A DNA stretch of 5,961 nucleotides from DAOUMF01 sp034411955 (GTDB lineage: Bacteria > Chloroflexota > Dehalococcoidia > SM23-28-2 > RBG-16-64-32). Where the stretch lies: the NCBI GenBank assembly GCA_034411955.1, contig DAOUMF010000193.1, positions 1-5,961 of the forward strand. The letters run 5' to 3'. Below, piece after piece: positions 1 through 4,473 of this stretch. Both the position numbers and the translations under genes were made by a program. Within the stretch, counting starts at the first letter, position 1. Every line of letters starts with the position of its first letter. The notes below the pieces were generated by a model. The model was not told the origin of the DNA. It worked only from the letters and a program-made list of their open reading frames with translations, and made no database searches.

Positions 1-89
1 GGTCCGCGGTAGTAAAAGGCGGCATCCTCGCGGGGGCGGTTCTGGGCAGTCTGGTAGTCGAGGGGCTGGTCTTCGGGGACGGCGGTCAT
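1..89 (-). CDS. 5' end of an unknown protein (partial, runs off the left edge)
   Basis: Only the first 29 codons are present, reading MTAVPEDQPLDY through a polar, proline- and acid-containing stretch to FYYRG. The ATG (revcomp of 87-89) is well supported: AAGGAGG lies at 96-102 with a 6-nt spacer, and a perfect TATAAT lies at 160-165. There is no signal peptide or membrane segment in the visible part, and I do not recognise the family. The small ORF at 268-402 lies upstream on the same strand, but a separate promoter sits between them, so co-transcription is not required. The existence of the gene is well supported by its control signals; its function is unknown. Confidence 0.7.
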   Translation of the reverse strand, partial: MTAVPEDQPLDYQTAQNRPREDAAFYYRG

Positions 90-95
90 GTCGGG

Positions 96-102
96 CCTCC
101 TT
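96..102 (-). promoter_or_regulatory. Shine-Dalgarno AAGGAGG
   Basis: Read on the minus strand this is AAGGAGG, 6 nt before the ATG at 89. It is the strongest ribosome binding site in the window and fixes the start of the truncated gene at the left edge. Confidence 0.8.
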
Positions 103-117
103 GGGGACGGAATGCGG

Positions 118-155
118 GCGAGCGTACCTGCCCGCCGGTAGGCGGGGGCGCTCGC
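118..155. repeat. Two-tier GC hairpin in the 5' leader of the left-edge gene
   Basis: Outer arms GCGAGCG (118-124) and CGCTCGC (149-155) enclose an inner palindrome, CCCGCC (131-136) / GGCGGG (141-146), with loop GGTA. The inner part belongs to the same short-palindrome family as 598-613, where the arms read CCTGCC/GGCAGG around the same GGTA loop. It lies between the -10 box (160-165) and the Shine-Dalgarno (96-102), so an mRNA starting near 152-154 would begin with this hairpin. It could protect or attenuate the transcript, or it could simply be an inserted repeat. Confidence 0.6.
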
Positions 156-159
156 GGGC

Positions 160-165
160 ATTATA
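160..165 (-). promoter_or_regulatory. -10 box TATAAT for the left-edge gene
   Basis: A perfect sigma70-type TATAAT reads on the minus strand, which would place the transcript start near 152-154 and give a leader of about 63-65 nt. I see no good -35 hexamer at 16-18 bp spacing. Confidence 0.55.
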
Positions 166-199
166 CTCCGTAGGGGGTCCGAGGGCAGGCCCTTCGACA

Positions 200-214
200 T
201 CCGCCTGAGGCGGA
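200..214. repeat. Short perfect palindrome TCCGCC-TGA-GGCGGA
   Basis: Six-base arms surround a 3-nt loop. It follows directly after CCCTTCGACA (190-199), the same motif that continues as AGCTCAGG at 664-680. This suggests the palindrome lies inside, or has replaced part of, a copy of that longer repeat. Confidence 0.55.
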
Positions 215-233
215 CTCGCCTTCAGATCGGGCT

Positions 234-248
234 CCCGCCAGAGGCGGG
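234..248. repeat. Short perfect palindrome CCCGCC-AGA-GGCGGG
   Basis: Six-base arms with a 3-nt loop, followed by CAGGCAGG. It has the same arms as 131-146 but a different loop, so it is another member of the short GC-palindrome family of this window. It lies just downstream of the small ORF at 268-402 on the minus strand. It lacks a T tract, so it is not a convincing intrinsic terminator. Confidence 0.5.
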
Positions 249-267
249 CAGGCAGGACGGGCCGGGG

Positions 268-402
268 CTAGTAGTCCTTCGCCAGGTAATCGAGGCCAAG
301 GGGCCAGGCGCTGAAGTAGAGGGGGGAGGCGCGCCGGAGCATGTCCAGCGCGACGATCGGCGCCAGGACGGTGTAGAGCCACCAGTAGTAGAGCATCGCC
401 AT
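268..402 (-). CDS. Small predicted membrane protein, 44 residues, unknown
   Basis: This ORF encodes MAMLYYWWLYTVLAPIVALD, then a short basic turn (LRRA) and an aromatic tail ending in AKDY and TAG. Residues 4-22 form one hydrophobic, aromatic-rich segment able to span a membrane, and the RR after it fits a cytoplasmic side. There are two possible starts. The ATG at 402 has AGGGA (409-413) 6 nt upstream. The ATG at 396 gives 42 residues and has GGAG (403-406) 6 nt upstream. A TACTAT (429-434) could be a -10 box. I do not recognise the family. The ribosome-binding candidates and clean membrane pattern favour a real gene, but the short length keeps confidence moderate. Confidence 0.5.
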   Translation of the reverse strand: MAMLYYWWLYTVLAPIVALDMLRRASPLYFSAWPLGLDYLAKDY

Positions 403-490
403 CTCCAATCCCTGCTATTTGTCCGCCAATAGTAGACGCGCGAGAGGCAGATGCGTTACAGGCTGGCAGATCGGAGGTCCGCAGGCGAGC

Positions 491-514
491 AAGCCAACAA
501 ACCAGCAAACCAAC
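491..514. repeat. Tandem array of three 8-bp units (AAGCCAAC, AAACCAGC, AAACCAAC)
   Basis: Three adjacent 8-bp units differ at only one or two positions. They lie in the gene-free stretch 403-686. A second, unrelated 3 x 8 bp array occurs at 4426-4449. It could be a slippage product or protein-binding iterons; no function is evident. Confidence 0.5.
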
Positions 515-550
515 GGGCATCCAGCACGAGATTCCAGCAGGGTGCTGAAA

Positions 551-564
551 GGGCGATAGCGCCC
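551..564 (-). terminator. Weak terminator-like hairpin downstream of folD
   Basis: Read on the minus strand, GGGCG-CTAT-CGCCC is followed by TTTC. The stem is only 5 bp and the T tract is short. It lies about 120 nt past the folD stop, so it is at best a weak candidate for ending that transcript. Confidence 0.25.
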
Positions 565-565
565 G

Positions 566-631
566 CTCGTGGTTCTACAGGCTCCCGCCTGCGCCTGCCT
601 GCCGGTAGGCAGGGCGGACAGGCACCACGAG
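566..631. repeat. Long inverted repeat with a nested GC palindrome
   Basis: Perfect outer arms CTCGTGGT (566-573) and ACCACGAG (624-631) enclose an inner palindrome CCTGCC-GGTA-GGCAGG (598-613). The two tiers are separated by non-pairing sequence. This looks like one repeat inserted within another, as at 4303-4413. The stretch lies in the gene-free region after folD. Confidence 0.55.
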
Positions 632-652
632 GCGAACCTAAAGCCGTCCGCC

Positions 653-676
653 CATCGACAAGCCCTTCGACAAGCT
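653..676. repeat. 12-bp tandem unit within a CCCTTCGACAAGCTCAGG-type repeat
   Basis: CATCGACAAGCC (653-664) is followed by CTTCGACAAGCT (665-676), a 10/12 match. The second unit is part of CCCTTCGACAAGCTCAGG (about 663-680), a motif I recall as a common dispersed intergenic repeat in several phyla. It ends about 7 nt beyond the folD stop codon (687-689), so the 3' flank of folD is made of repeat sequence. Confidence 0.5.
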
Positions 677-686
677 CAGGATAGAC

Positions 687-1568
687 TCAGGGCAGGCTCC
701 GTTCGGCAAGCATGACGGTGTTGGAGAGCAGCATCGCGACGGTCATGGGGCCGACGCCGCCGGGGACGGGGGTGATGGCCCCGGCGACCCGGGACACCGC
801 TTCGAAGTCCACATCGCCGACGAGGCGACGGCCGGTCTTGCGGGAGGGGTCTTCGACCCAGTTGTTGCCCACGTCGATGACGACGGCGCCGGGCTTCACC
901 ATATCGGCGGTGATGGCGGCGGGGGAGCCCATAGCGGCGATGAGGATGTCGGCGCGGCGGGTGAAGTCGGCCAGGTCGGGCGTGCCGGTGTGGCAGACGG
1001 TGACGGTGGCGTTGGCGCGGGGGTTCTTCTGCATGAGGATAGCGGCCAACGGCTTGCCCACGATGTTGGAGCGACCGCAGATGACGACGTGCTTGCCGGC
1101 AGGCGGGTTGCCACTGCGGTGGAGGAGTTCGACGACGCCGGCGGGGGTGGCGGGGTAGGGGCAGGGCTCGCCCCGGAGGAGGCGGCCCTGGTTCACGGCC
1201 GTGATGCCGTCCACGTCCTTGGTGGGGTCGATGGCGTTGATGGCGGCGGACTCGTCCAGGTGCGAGGGCAGGGGGAGCTGGACGAGGACGGCATGGAAGC
1301 TGGGGTTTTCGTCCACGTCCATGATGTGGGAGATGAGCTGGTTCTGGGTGATGGACTCGCTGAGGTGAAACGTCTCGGAGAAGATGCGGGCCTCCTCGGC
1401 GGCGTTGCCCTTGGAGCGGACGTAGGAGATGGAGGATGGGTTTTCGCCGACGAGGACGAGGGCGAGGCCGGGGGTAACGCCGCGTCGGGCCAGCTTGCGA
1501 GCACGCTTGGCTACCTCGGCGCGGACCTGCTGGGCGATGGCGCGGCCGTCGATGATCTGGGCGGGCAT
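687..1568 (-). CDS. folD: Bifunctional methylenetetrahydrofolate dehydrogenase / methenyltetrahydrofolate cyclohydrolase FolD
   Basis: FolD oxidises 5,10-methylene-THF with NADP+ and hydrolyses the methenyl product to 10-formyl-THF in the cytosol, feeding purine and formyl-Met synthesis. The 293-residue protein shows the family hallmarks in order: the active-site segment SYVRSKGNAAEE with Tyr49 and catalytic Lys53; VQLPLP (96-101); DPTKDVDG (114-121); the dinucleotide-fold signature GRSNIVGKP (165-173); and PVPGGVGPMT (268-277). Length matches the family. I chose ATG 1568 because MPAQIIDGRAIAQQV is the usual N-terminus; a longer frame back to 1715 only reads through G-rich intergenic DNA. No Shine-Dalgarno precedes this ATG, but TATCAT lies 8 nt upstream, suggesting leaderless translation. 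Codons are strongly C-ending, as in thyX. Its metabolic partner thyX lies upstream on the same strand beyond the DUF5131/tcmP pair. Confidence 0.97.
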   Translation of the reverse strand: MPAQIIDGRAIAQQVRAEVAKRARKLARRGVTPGLALVLVGENPSSISYVRSKGNAAEEARIFSETFHLSESITQNQLISHIMDVDENPSFHAVLVQLPLPSHLDESAAINAIDPTKDVDGITAVNQGRLLRGEPCPYPATPAGVVELLHRSGNPPAGKHVVICGRSNIVGKPLAAILMQKNPRANATVTVCHTGTPDLADFTRRADILIAAMGSPAAITADMVKPGAVVIDVGNNWVEDPSRKTGRRLVGDVDFEAVSRVAGAITPVPGGVGPMTVAMLLSNTVMLAERSLP

Positions 1569-1576
1569 GCGGGGAT

Positions 1577-1582
1577 ATGATA
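1577..1582 (-). promoter_or_regulatory. -10 box TATCAT just upstream of folD (leaderless promoter candidate)
   Basis: TATCAT on the minus strand ends 8 nt before the folD ATG, so transcription should start at or within a base or two of the start codon. The identical hexamer, in a similar GGTGC context, precedes thyX. No -35 hexamer is visible. The rest of the folD/DUF5131 gap (1583-1733) is G-rich and holds no other gene that I can see. Confidence 0.5.
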
Positions 1583-1703
1583 GCGCACCCGCGGGGCCGC
1601 TGCCCAGGCTAGGCGACCAGATCGGGGCCGAGGCGCGAGGGTCCGGGAAGGCCGCCAACGGATGGGGGTAGCCCGCCAGCTGAAGTCGGCGGGTTCGGGG
1701 AGG

Positions 1704-1715
1704 GGGGCTAGCCAA
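1704..1715 (+). repeat. Left copy of a 12-bp direct repeat flanking the island
   Basis: GGGGCTAGCCAA here matches GGGGCTGGCCAA at 3379-3390 in 11 of 12 bases, in the same orientation. The two copies bracket the low-GC DUF5131/tcmP segment. It may be a duplicated insertion target or recombination site, or a chance match. Confidence 0.3.
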
Positions 1716-1733
1716 GGCAGGTTACCCCTAGCA

Positions 1734-1739
1734 TATACT
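1734..1739 (+). promoter_or_regulatory. -10 box TATACT for the DUF5131 gene
   Basis: TATACT ends 9 nt before the ATG at 1749. The most likely transcript start (1746-1748) leaves almost no leader, and there is no clear Shine-Dalgarno in between. No -35 hexamer is evident. Confidence 0.45.
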
Positions 1740-1748
1740 TGTAGTGAG

Positions 1749-2492
1749 ATGGCACAGCGGTCGACGATTGAGTGGACGGAGGCCACGTGGAACCCGGTCA
1801 CGGGCTGCACCAAGGTCAGCCCCGGCTGCGCCCACTGTTACGCAGAAACCTTTGCTGAACGGTTCAAAGGTGTGCCAGGGCATCCTTATGAGCGCGGATT
1901 TGACCTTCAACTGAGGCCAGAGCGACTCGAACAGCCGCTCGAGTGGAATCAACCGCGCATGATCTTCGTCAACTCCATGAGCGACCTCTTTCATGAACAG
2001 ATTCCAGTGTCCTACATCCGCGAGGCCTTCAAGGTGATGCGGAAGGCGCACTGGCACACGTTCCAGATACTCACAAAGCGCTCTGCGCGAATGGCCGAGG
2101 TGACGAGGGGTTGGAGATGGCCAGACAACGTTTGGATGGGCGTCTCGGTGGAGAATCAACGGTGGACGTGTCGTGTAGATGACCTGCGCAAGGTTCCGGC
2201 GAAACTGCGATTCCTGTCCTGCGAGCCACTGCTGGGGCCGCTACGTCTTGACCTGAGAGGAGTCGACTGGGTCATCGTGGGCGGAGAGAGCGGCCGGGGA
2301 GCCCGGCCGATGCGGCCGGAGTGGGTCCGAGACATACGCGAACAGTGTCAGGCCGCAGGCGTGGCGTTCTTCTTCAAGCAGTGGGGCGCGCACGACGAGG
2401 CGGGCGAGCGCGTGGGCAAGGGGAAGGCGGGGAGACTGCTGGACGGTAGGTTATGGGGGGCTATGCCTCTGGGAGCGACAACTGGCCCATAG
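1749..2492 (+). CDS. DUF5131 / phage Gp37-Gp68 family three-Cys-motif protein
   Basis: This 247-residue protein matches the DUF5131 (Gp37/Gp68) pattern along its full length. It begins STIEWTEATWNPVTGC, and the three-cysteine motif is Cys20, Cys27, Cys30 (CX6CX2C, ending CYAE). Then follow IFVNSMSDLFHE, FQILTKRS, WMGVSVEN, a FLSCEPLLGPL segment, DWVIVGGESGRGARPM, and FFFKQWG with a GRLLDGR tail. The cysteines suggest an iron-sulphur cluster related to radical-SAM enzymes such as spore photoproduct lyase; that chemistry is inferred, and the biological role is unknown. An upstream in-frame start at 1662 would add 29 non-conserved residues, so I chose 1749, just after TATACT. The last residues (AMPLGATTGP) differ from the usual ending and overlap the 3' end of convergent tcmP by 32 bp. 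Codons are mixed, unlike the G-ending codons of other plus-strand genes here. Confidence 0.9.
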   Translation: MAQRSTIEWTEATWNPVTGCTKVSPGCAHCYAETFAERFKGVPGHPYERGFDLQLRPERLEQPLEWNQPRMIFVNSMSDLFHEQIPVSYIREAFKVMRKAHWHTFQILTKRSARMAEVTRGWRWPDNVWMGVSVENQRWTCRVDDLRKVPAKLRFLSCEPLLGPLRLDLRGVDWVIVGGESGRGARPMRPEWVRDIREQCQAAGVAFFFKQWGAHDEAGERVGKGKAGRLLDGRLWGAMPLGATTGP

Positions 2493-3390
2493 CAAGGTGA
2501 TCCAGCGAGTTGTGCCGCTCCATAACATGCTTCATGATTCGCTTGCCTGCAGGATGGTCTGATGCGGCCACCAAGTGATAGAGCATGCGCCCTCTGCCGC
2601 CTGGCTGACCCAGTGTTTTGACCGGAAGGCTGAAGATTCCGTCGTCAGCATATCCAAGCGTCCTTAGCCCACCTCTGTAGATGTCGAGATACTGACTCCG
2701 CGCCTCCGGAGCCGTTATGTTCCCTGCTAGCTGGCCTTGGTAGACGTCCCGCCAACCCCTATCTGGGAAATACCGATCTAGCGCCTCTTCCGAAGCAGGG
2801 TCGATAGGCGCACGGGTCGTCAACATCCGCTGTTGGCCCATGGGCAGCGTGAATAGGATGAGCAACTCAGGCTTTCTATTCCGACCGGGTGTCTGGACCA
2901 CCTGGCGTACGGTTGACCAGTGAAGCTCCAATGCCTCAGGGTCTAGGAAGCACAAGCACGGCGCCCGTCCCGGTACCTCTTGGGCCACAATCGCGGGCAC
3001 GAGTCTATTGGCGTCCCCGTTGCGGACTTCACATCGGTTAGCGGCCGCGCCGGTGCGCGCGGATAGCGCTTGTGTTGCCGCTGAATCTTGCTCCACGAAC
3101 AAACATCGCTCGAACAGAGGTTTAGTCTTGAGGGCGAGGAGGGGAGATCCCCAAACGAATCTGGCTGGCCCGGGTACTTCCCTGATCTCGCATATACCCG
3201 GCCCTGCGAAGCCATCGATGTAGTAGCCGCCGCTCGCCTTGCCGCACGCACGGGTGAACGGCTCGAAATACAAGAGCAGGACTGTGAGCTTCTTCAGGGT
3301 CCAAGCTCCGATAGCTCTGACAGGGAGACCGTCTGGCTCGGCGGTCAATTCACGCAGCAACTCCTGGTCGGATTTCCTGGGGCTGGCCAA
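2461..3390 (-). CDS. tcmP: Three-Cys-motif partner protein TcmP
   Basis: This 309-residue protein has the TcmP pattern: an N-terminal helical segment, GYYIDGFAGPG (55-65), acidic FVEQD (98-102), RNGDAN (123-128), CFLDPEALELHW (147-158), LLILFTLPMG (176-185) and the late YHLVAASDHPAGKRIM segment (271-286). DGFAGPG, the following acid and D-P-E resemble motifs I, II and IV of Rossmann-fold SAM methyltransferases; this reading is my inference. The family is known as the recurrent neighbour of three-Cys DUF5131 proteins, exactly as here, and its function is not established. The start is TTG at 3390, supported by AAGGGGG (3399-3405) 8 nt upstream, which overlaps the thyX stop. The 13-nt gap suggests co-transcription with thyX. 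The 3' end overlaps the convergent DUF5131 gene by 32 bp. GC is about 50-53% in sampled lines, well below thyX. Confidence 0.88.
   Translation of the reverse strand: MASPRKSDQELLRELTAEPDGLPVRAIGAWTLKKLTVLLLYFEPFTRACGKASGGYYIDGFAGPGICEIREVPGPARFVWGSPLLALKTKPLFERCLFVEQDSAATQALSARTGAAANRCEVRNGDANRLVPAIVAQEVPGRAPCLCFLDPEALELHWSTVRQVVQTPGRNRKPELLILFTLPMGQQRMLTTRAPIDPASEEALDRYFPDRGWRDVYQGQLAGNITAPEARSQYLDIYRGGLRTLGYADDGIFSLPVKTLGQPGGRGRMLYHLVAASDHPAGKRIMKHVMERHNSLDHLAMGQLSLPEA
3379..3390 (+). repeat. Right copy of the 12-bp direct repeat, covering the tcmP start codon
   Basis: GGGGCTGGCCAA matches 1704-1715 in 11 of 12 bases. Its last three bases are the complement of the TTG start codon of tcmP, so the island edge coincides with the start of that gene. 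Confidence 0.3.
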
Positions 3391-3398
3391 TCCCGGCG

Positions 3399-3405
3399 CC
3401 CCCTT
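3399..3405 (-). promoter_or_regulatory. Shine-Dalgarno AAGGGGG that decides the TTG start of tcmP
   Basis: On the minus strand the thyX stop TAA runs directly into GGGGG, giving TAAGGGGG. The run sits 8 nt before TTG 3390, so ribosomes ending thyX could re-initiate on tcmP. No ATG or GTG start is present nearby in the tcmP frame. Confidence 0.5.
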
Positions 3406-4174
3406 ACACCTTCTCGAACTGCGTGCGCGCCACCTGCGTGCCGTCGTCGAGGCGGACGATGTCGTAGTCGCAGAAGAGGTTGGGGGCCTCGCGCTGCATG
3501 ATGCGCAGGAGTTCCAGGGCGACCTTGCGGATCTCCACCTCGGCCCACTCGGAGCCGCGCATCTCGATGAAGTGACGGAGGGCGCGGGCGTTGGCGGTGA
3601 CGAAGATCATGGTCTCGGTGGCGTTGGGGAGAACGGAGCGGGCGGCCTGGCGGGCGAGCTTGCGCCGGTGGGTCCGGTCCTCCATATCGGCCAGCTTCTC
3701 CATGAGGCCTTCGACCAGGGTGAGGTACGCCTGATGGGACACCTGCACGCTGCGGAGCCAGACATCGTGCAGGGTCTCGTCCTCGGCGATGATGTCTGGC
3801 TCGATGTAGTTGGCGATGGACTCGTCGACGTAGCGCTGGGAGAGCTGGGAGTAGCCGAAGCCGGCGCGGTGGCGGACGAGCTCGTGAGTGAAGGAGCGGG
3901 AGACGCCGGCGATGATGAAGTTCCAGACGGCGTGCTCGAGGACGGAGCCGTGCTTCTGGGAGATGATGTTGCCGATGTACTCGGCGTTGCTCTTGCGGCC
4001 CTTGCCGAAGGAGAGGTAGCAGAGGCGGCCGCCGGCCTCGGCGAGCTGCTCGCCGCCGACCTCGGTGTCGGTCTGCCAGGTCATGCCGTGCTCGTCCAGG
4101 AAGCGGTCGATCTGGGAGCGGTCGACGTCCTGGCGGCCAACGAGGTAGACGTTGGGTTCGCGGATGATGTTCAT
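3404..4174 (-). CDS. thyX: FAD-dependent thymidylate synthase ThyX
   Basis: ThyX makes dTMP from dUMP using methylene-THF as carbon donor and FAD/NADPH for reduction, so it releases THF rather than DHF. The 256-residue protein shows HGSVLEH (75-81), the signature RHRAGFGYSQLSQRY (101-115), RSVLPN (179-184), NARALRHFIEMR (195-206) and EVEIRKVA (212-219). The signature has eight residues between RHR and the serine (Ser112), against seven in the textbook RHRX7S. Position 212 is Glu where many members have Gln (AQxEI). ATG 4174 is supported by AAGGAG (4182-4187) 7 nt upstream and by the N-terminus MNIIREPNVYLVG; the longer frame to 4282 reads through the promoter. It has a recognisable promoter (4218-4246), heads a likely operon with tcmP, and shares its folate cofactor with FolD. 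Confidence 0.96.
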   Translation of the reverse strand: MNIIREPNVYLVGRQDVDRSQIDRFLDEHGMTWQTDTEVGGEQLAEAGGRLCYLSFGKGRKSNAEYIGNIISQKHGSVLEHAVWNFIIAGVSRSFTHELVRHRAGFGYSQLSQRYVDESIANYIEPDIIAEDETLHDVWLRSVQVSHQAYLTLVEGLMEKLADMEDRTHRRKLARQAARSVLPNATETMIFVTANARALRHFIEMRGSEWAEVEIRKVALELLRIMQREAPNLFCDYDIVRLDDGTQVARTQFEKV

Positions 4175-4181
4175 GGGGGCG

Positions 4182-4187
4182 CTCCTT
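4182..4187 (-). promoter_or_regulatory. Shine-Dalgarno AAGGAG for thyX
   Basis: AAGGAG on the minus strand, 7 nt before ATG 4174. It rules out the longer reading frame that starts at 4282. Confidence 0.8.
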
Positions 4188-4217
4188 GGGGATAGCGCTG
4201 CCTGCTCGACGCGATGC

Positions 4218-4246
4218 ATGATAGCACCGTCTTTAGAGGGGGTAAA
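4218..4246 (-). promoter_or_regulatory. thyX promoter: TTTACC - 17 bp - TATCAT
   Basis: On the minus strand the -35 TTTACC (4241-4246, 4/6 match) and -10 TATCAT (4218-4223) are separated by 17 bp. This predicts a start near 4210-4212 and a leader of about 37 nt with a Shine-Dalgarno. It is the only promoter in the window with both hexamers at ideal spacing. Confidence 0.55.
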
Positions 4247-4302
4247 CACTAGAGCGTTTGAACATTTGGGGCGTCGGGACATGGTCCGCTGCTTAGCCTT
4301 GG

Positions 4303-4413
4303 TGTCATTCTGAGCGACCGCAGGGAGCGAAGAATCTAGCGCTTGCCGTCGCCAAACTCCAGATCCTTCGTCGCTTCGCCTGTCTGCCGGCAGGCAGGCT
4401 CCTCAGGATGACA
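4303..4413. repeat. MITE-like imperfect inverted repeat between thyX and acpS
   Basis: The termini TGTCATTCTGAG (4303-4314) and CTCAGGATGACA (4402-4413) pair with one mismatch. Inner arms GCGAAGAATCT (4327-4337) and AGATCCTTCGTCGC (4361-4374) pair imperfectly. The TCATTCTGAG...GAAGAATCT / AGATCCTTCG...CTCAGGATGACA layout is one I recall as a widespread non-coding repeat in several phyla. It has no coding capacity. The right arm carries an extra palindrome (4379-4398). It separates the divergent thyX and acpS promoters and could insulate them as an RNA hairpin. Confidence 0.7.
4379..4398. repeat. 20-bp palindrome nested in the right arm of the 4303-4413 repeat
   Basis: CCTGTCTGCC/GGCAGGCAGG forms 10-bp arms with a single T/G mismatch and no loop. 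It has no counterpart in the left arm of the surrounding repeat, so it looks inserted there. It is related to the CCTGCC-GGTA-GGCAGG palindrome at 598-613. Confidence 0.6.
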
Positions 4414-4425
4414 GGTGCAAGACGA

Positions 4426-4449
4426 TGCTCCAGTGCTCCATTGCTCCAC
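4426..4449. repeat. Tandem array TGCTCCAG-TGCTCCAT-TGCTCCAC
   Basis: Three 8-bp units are identical except at the last base. The array ends 8 bp before the extended -10 of acpS and so covers the -35 region, where a regulator could bind; the alternative is simple slippage. Confidence 0.6.
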
Positions 4450-4457
4450 TGTCCAGA

Positions 4458-4466
4458 TGTTAGAAT
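4458..4466 (+). promoter_or_regulatory. Extended -10 box TGTTAGAAT for acpS
   Basis: TGn-TAGAAT is an extended -10 motif, which can work without a -35 box. The hexamer ends 7 nt before the ATG at 4474, so the mRNA should begin at about that A and be leaderless. The in-frame ATG at 4465 overlaps the hexamer and could not lie in such a transcript. Confidence 0.5.
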
Positions 4467-4473
4467 GGCGGAT

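Larger units (their letters stand above)
1716..3390. other. Putative horizontally acquired DUF5131/TcmP island
   Basis: Hand counts on 60-base lines show the contrast. At 1981-2040 GC is 32/60 (G14, C18), at 2521-2580 30/60 (G15, C15) and at 2641-2700 32/60 (G13, C19). In the host genes, 901-960 (folD) has G30, C13, 3601-3660 (thyX) G29, C13 and 4621-4680 (acpS) G33, C12. The segment therefore lacks both the high GC and the plus-strand G excess of everything around it. No transposase or integrase is present, so the means of entry is unknown. Boundaries are approximate and were set by the direct repeat and the composition change. Confidence 0.55.

Noticed and set aside
161..520. 119-residue minus-strand ORF
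   Set aside because: It runs through several palindromic repeats, reads as proline/arginine-rich low-complexity protein with no ribosome binding site, and is out of frame with the better small ORF at 268-402.
451..684. 77-residue plus-strand ORF
   Set aside because: It is made almost entirely of repeat sequence (tandem array, nested palindrome, CCCTTCGACA repeat) and has no recognisable start signals.
990..1580. 196-residue plus-strand ORF opposite folD
   Set aside because: It is a glycine/valine/aspartate-rich shadow created by the C-ending codons of folD; the folD motifs are unambiguous.
1662..1748. Longer N-terminus for the DUF5131 protein
   Set aside because: The extra 29 residues are translated from the G-rich intergenic region upstream of the -10 box. 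The family begins near STIEWTEATWNP.
3239..4195. 318-residue plus-strand ORF opposite thyX
   Set aside because: It is a shadow of thyX caused by strong third-position bias. It shows no family pattern and is low-complexity in composition.
4303..4413. Possible CRISPR or tRNA/riboswitch in the thyX-acpS gap
   Set aside because: The structure is a single inverted repeat with divergent arms. There are no regularly spaced direct repeats, no tRNA arms or CCA end, and no riboswitch core that I can recognise.
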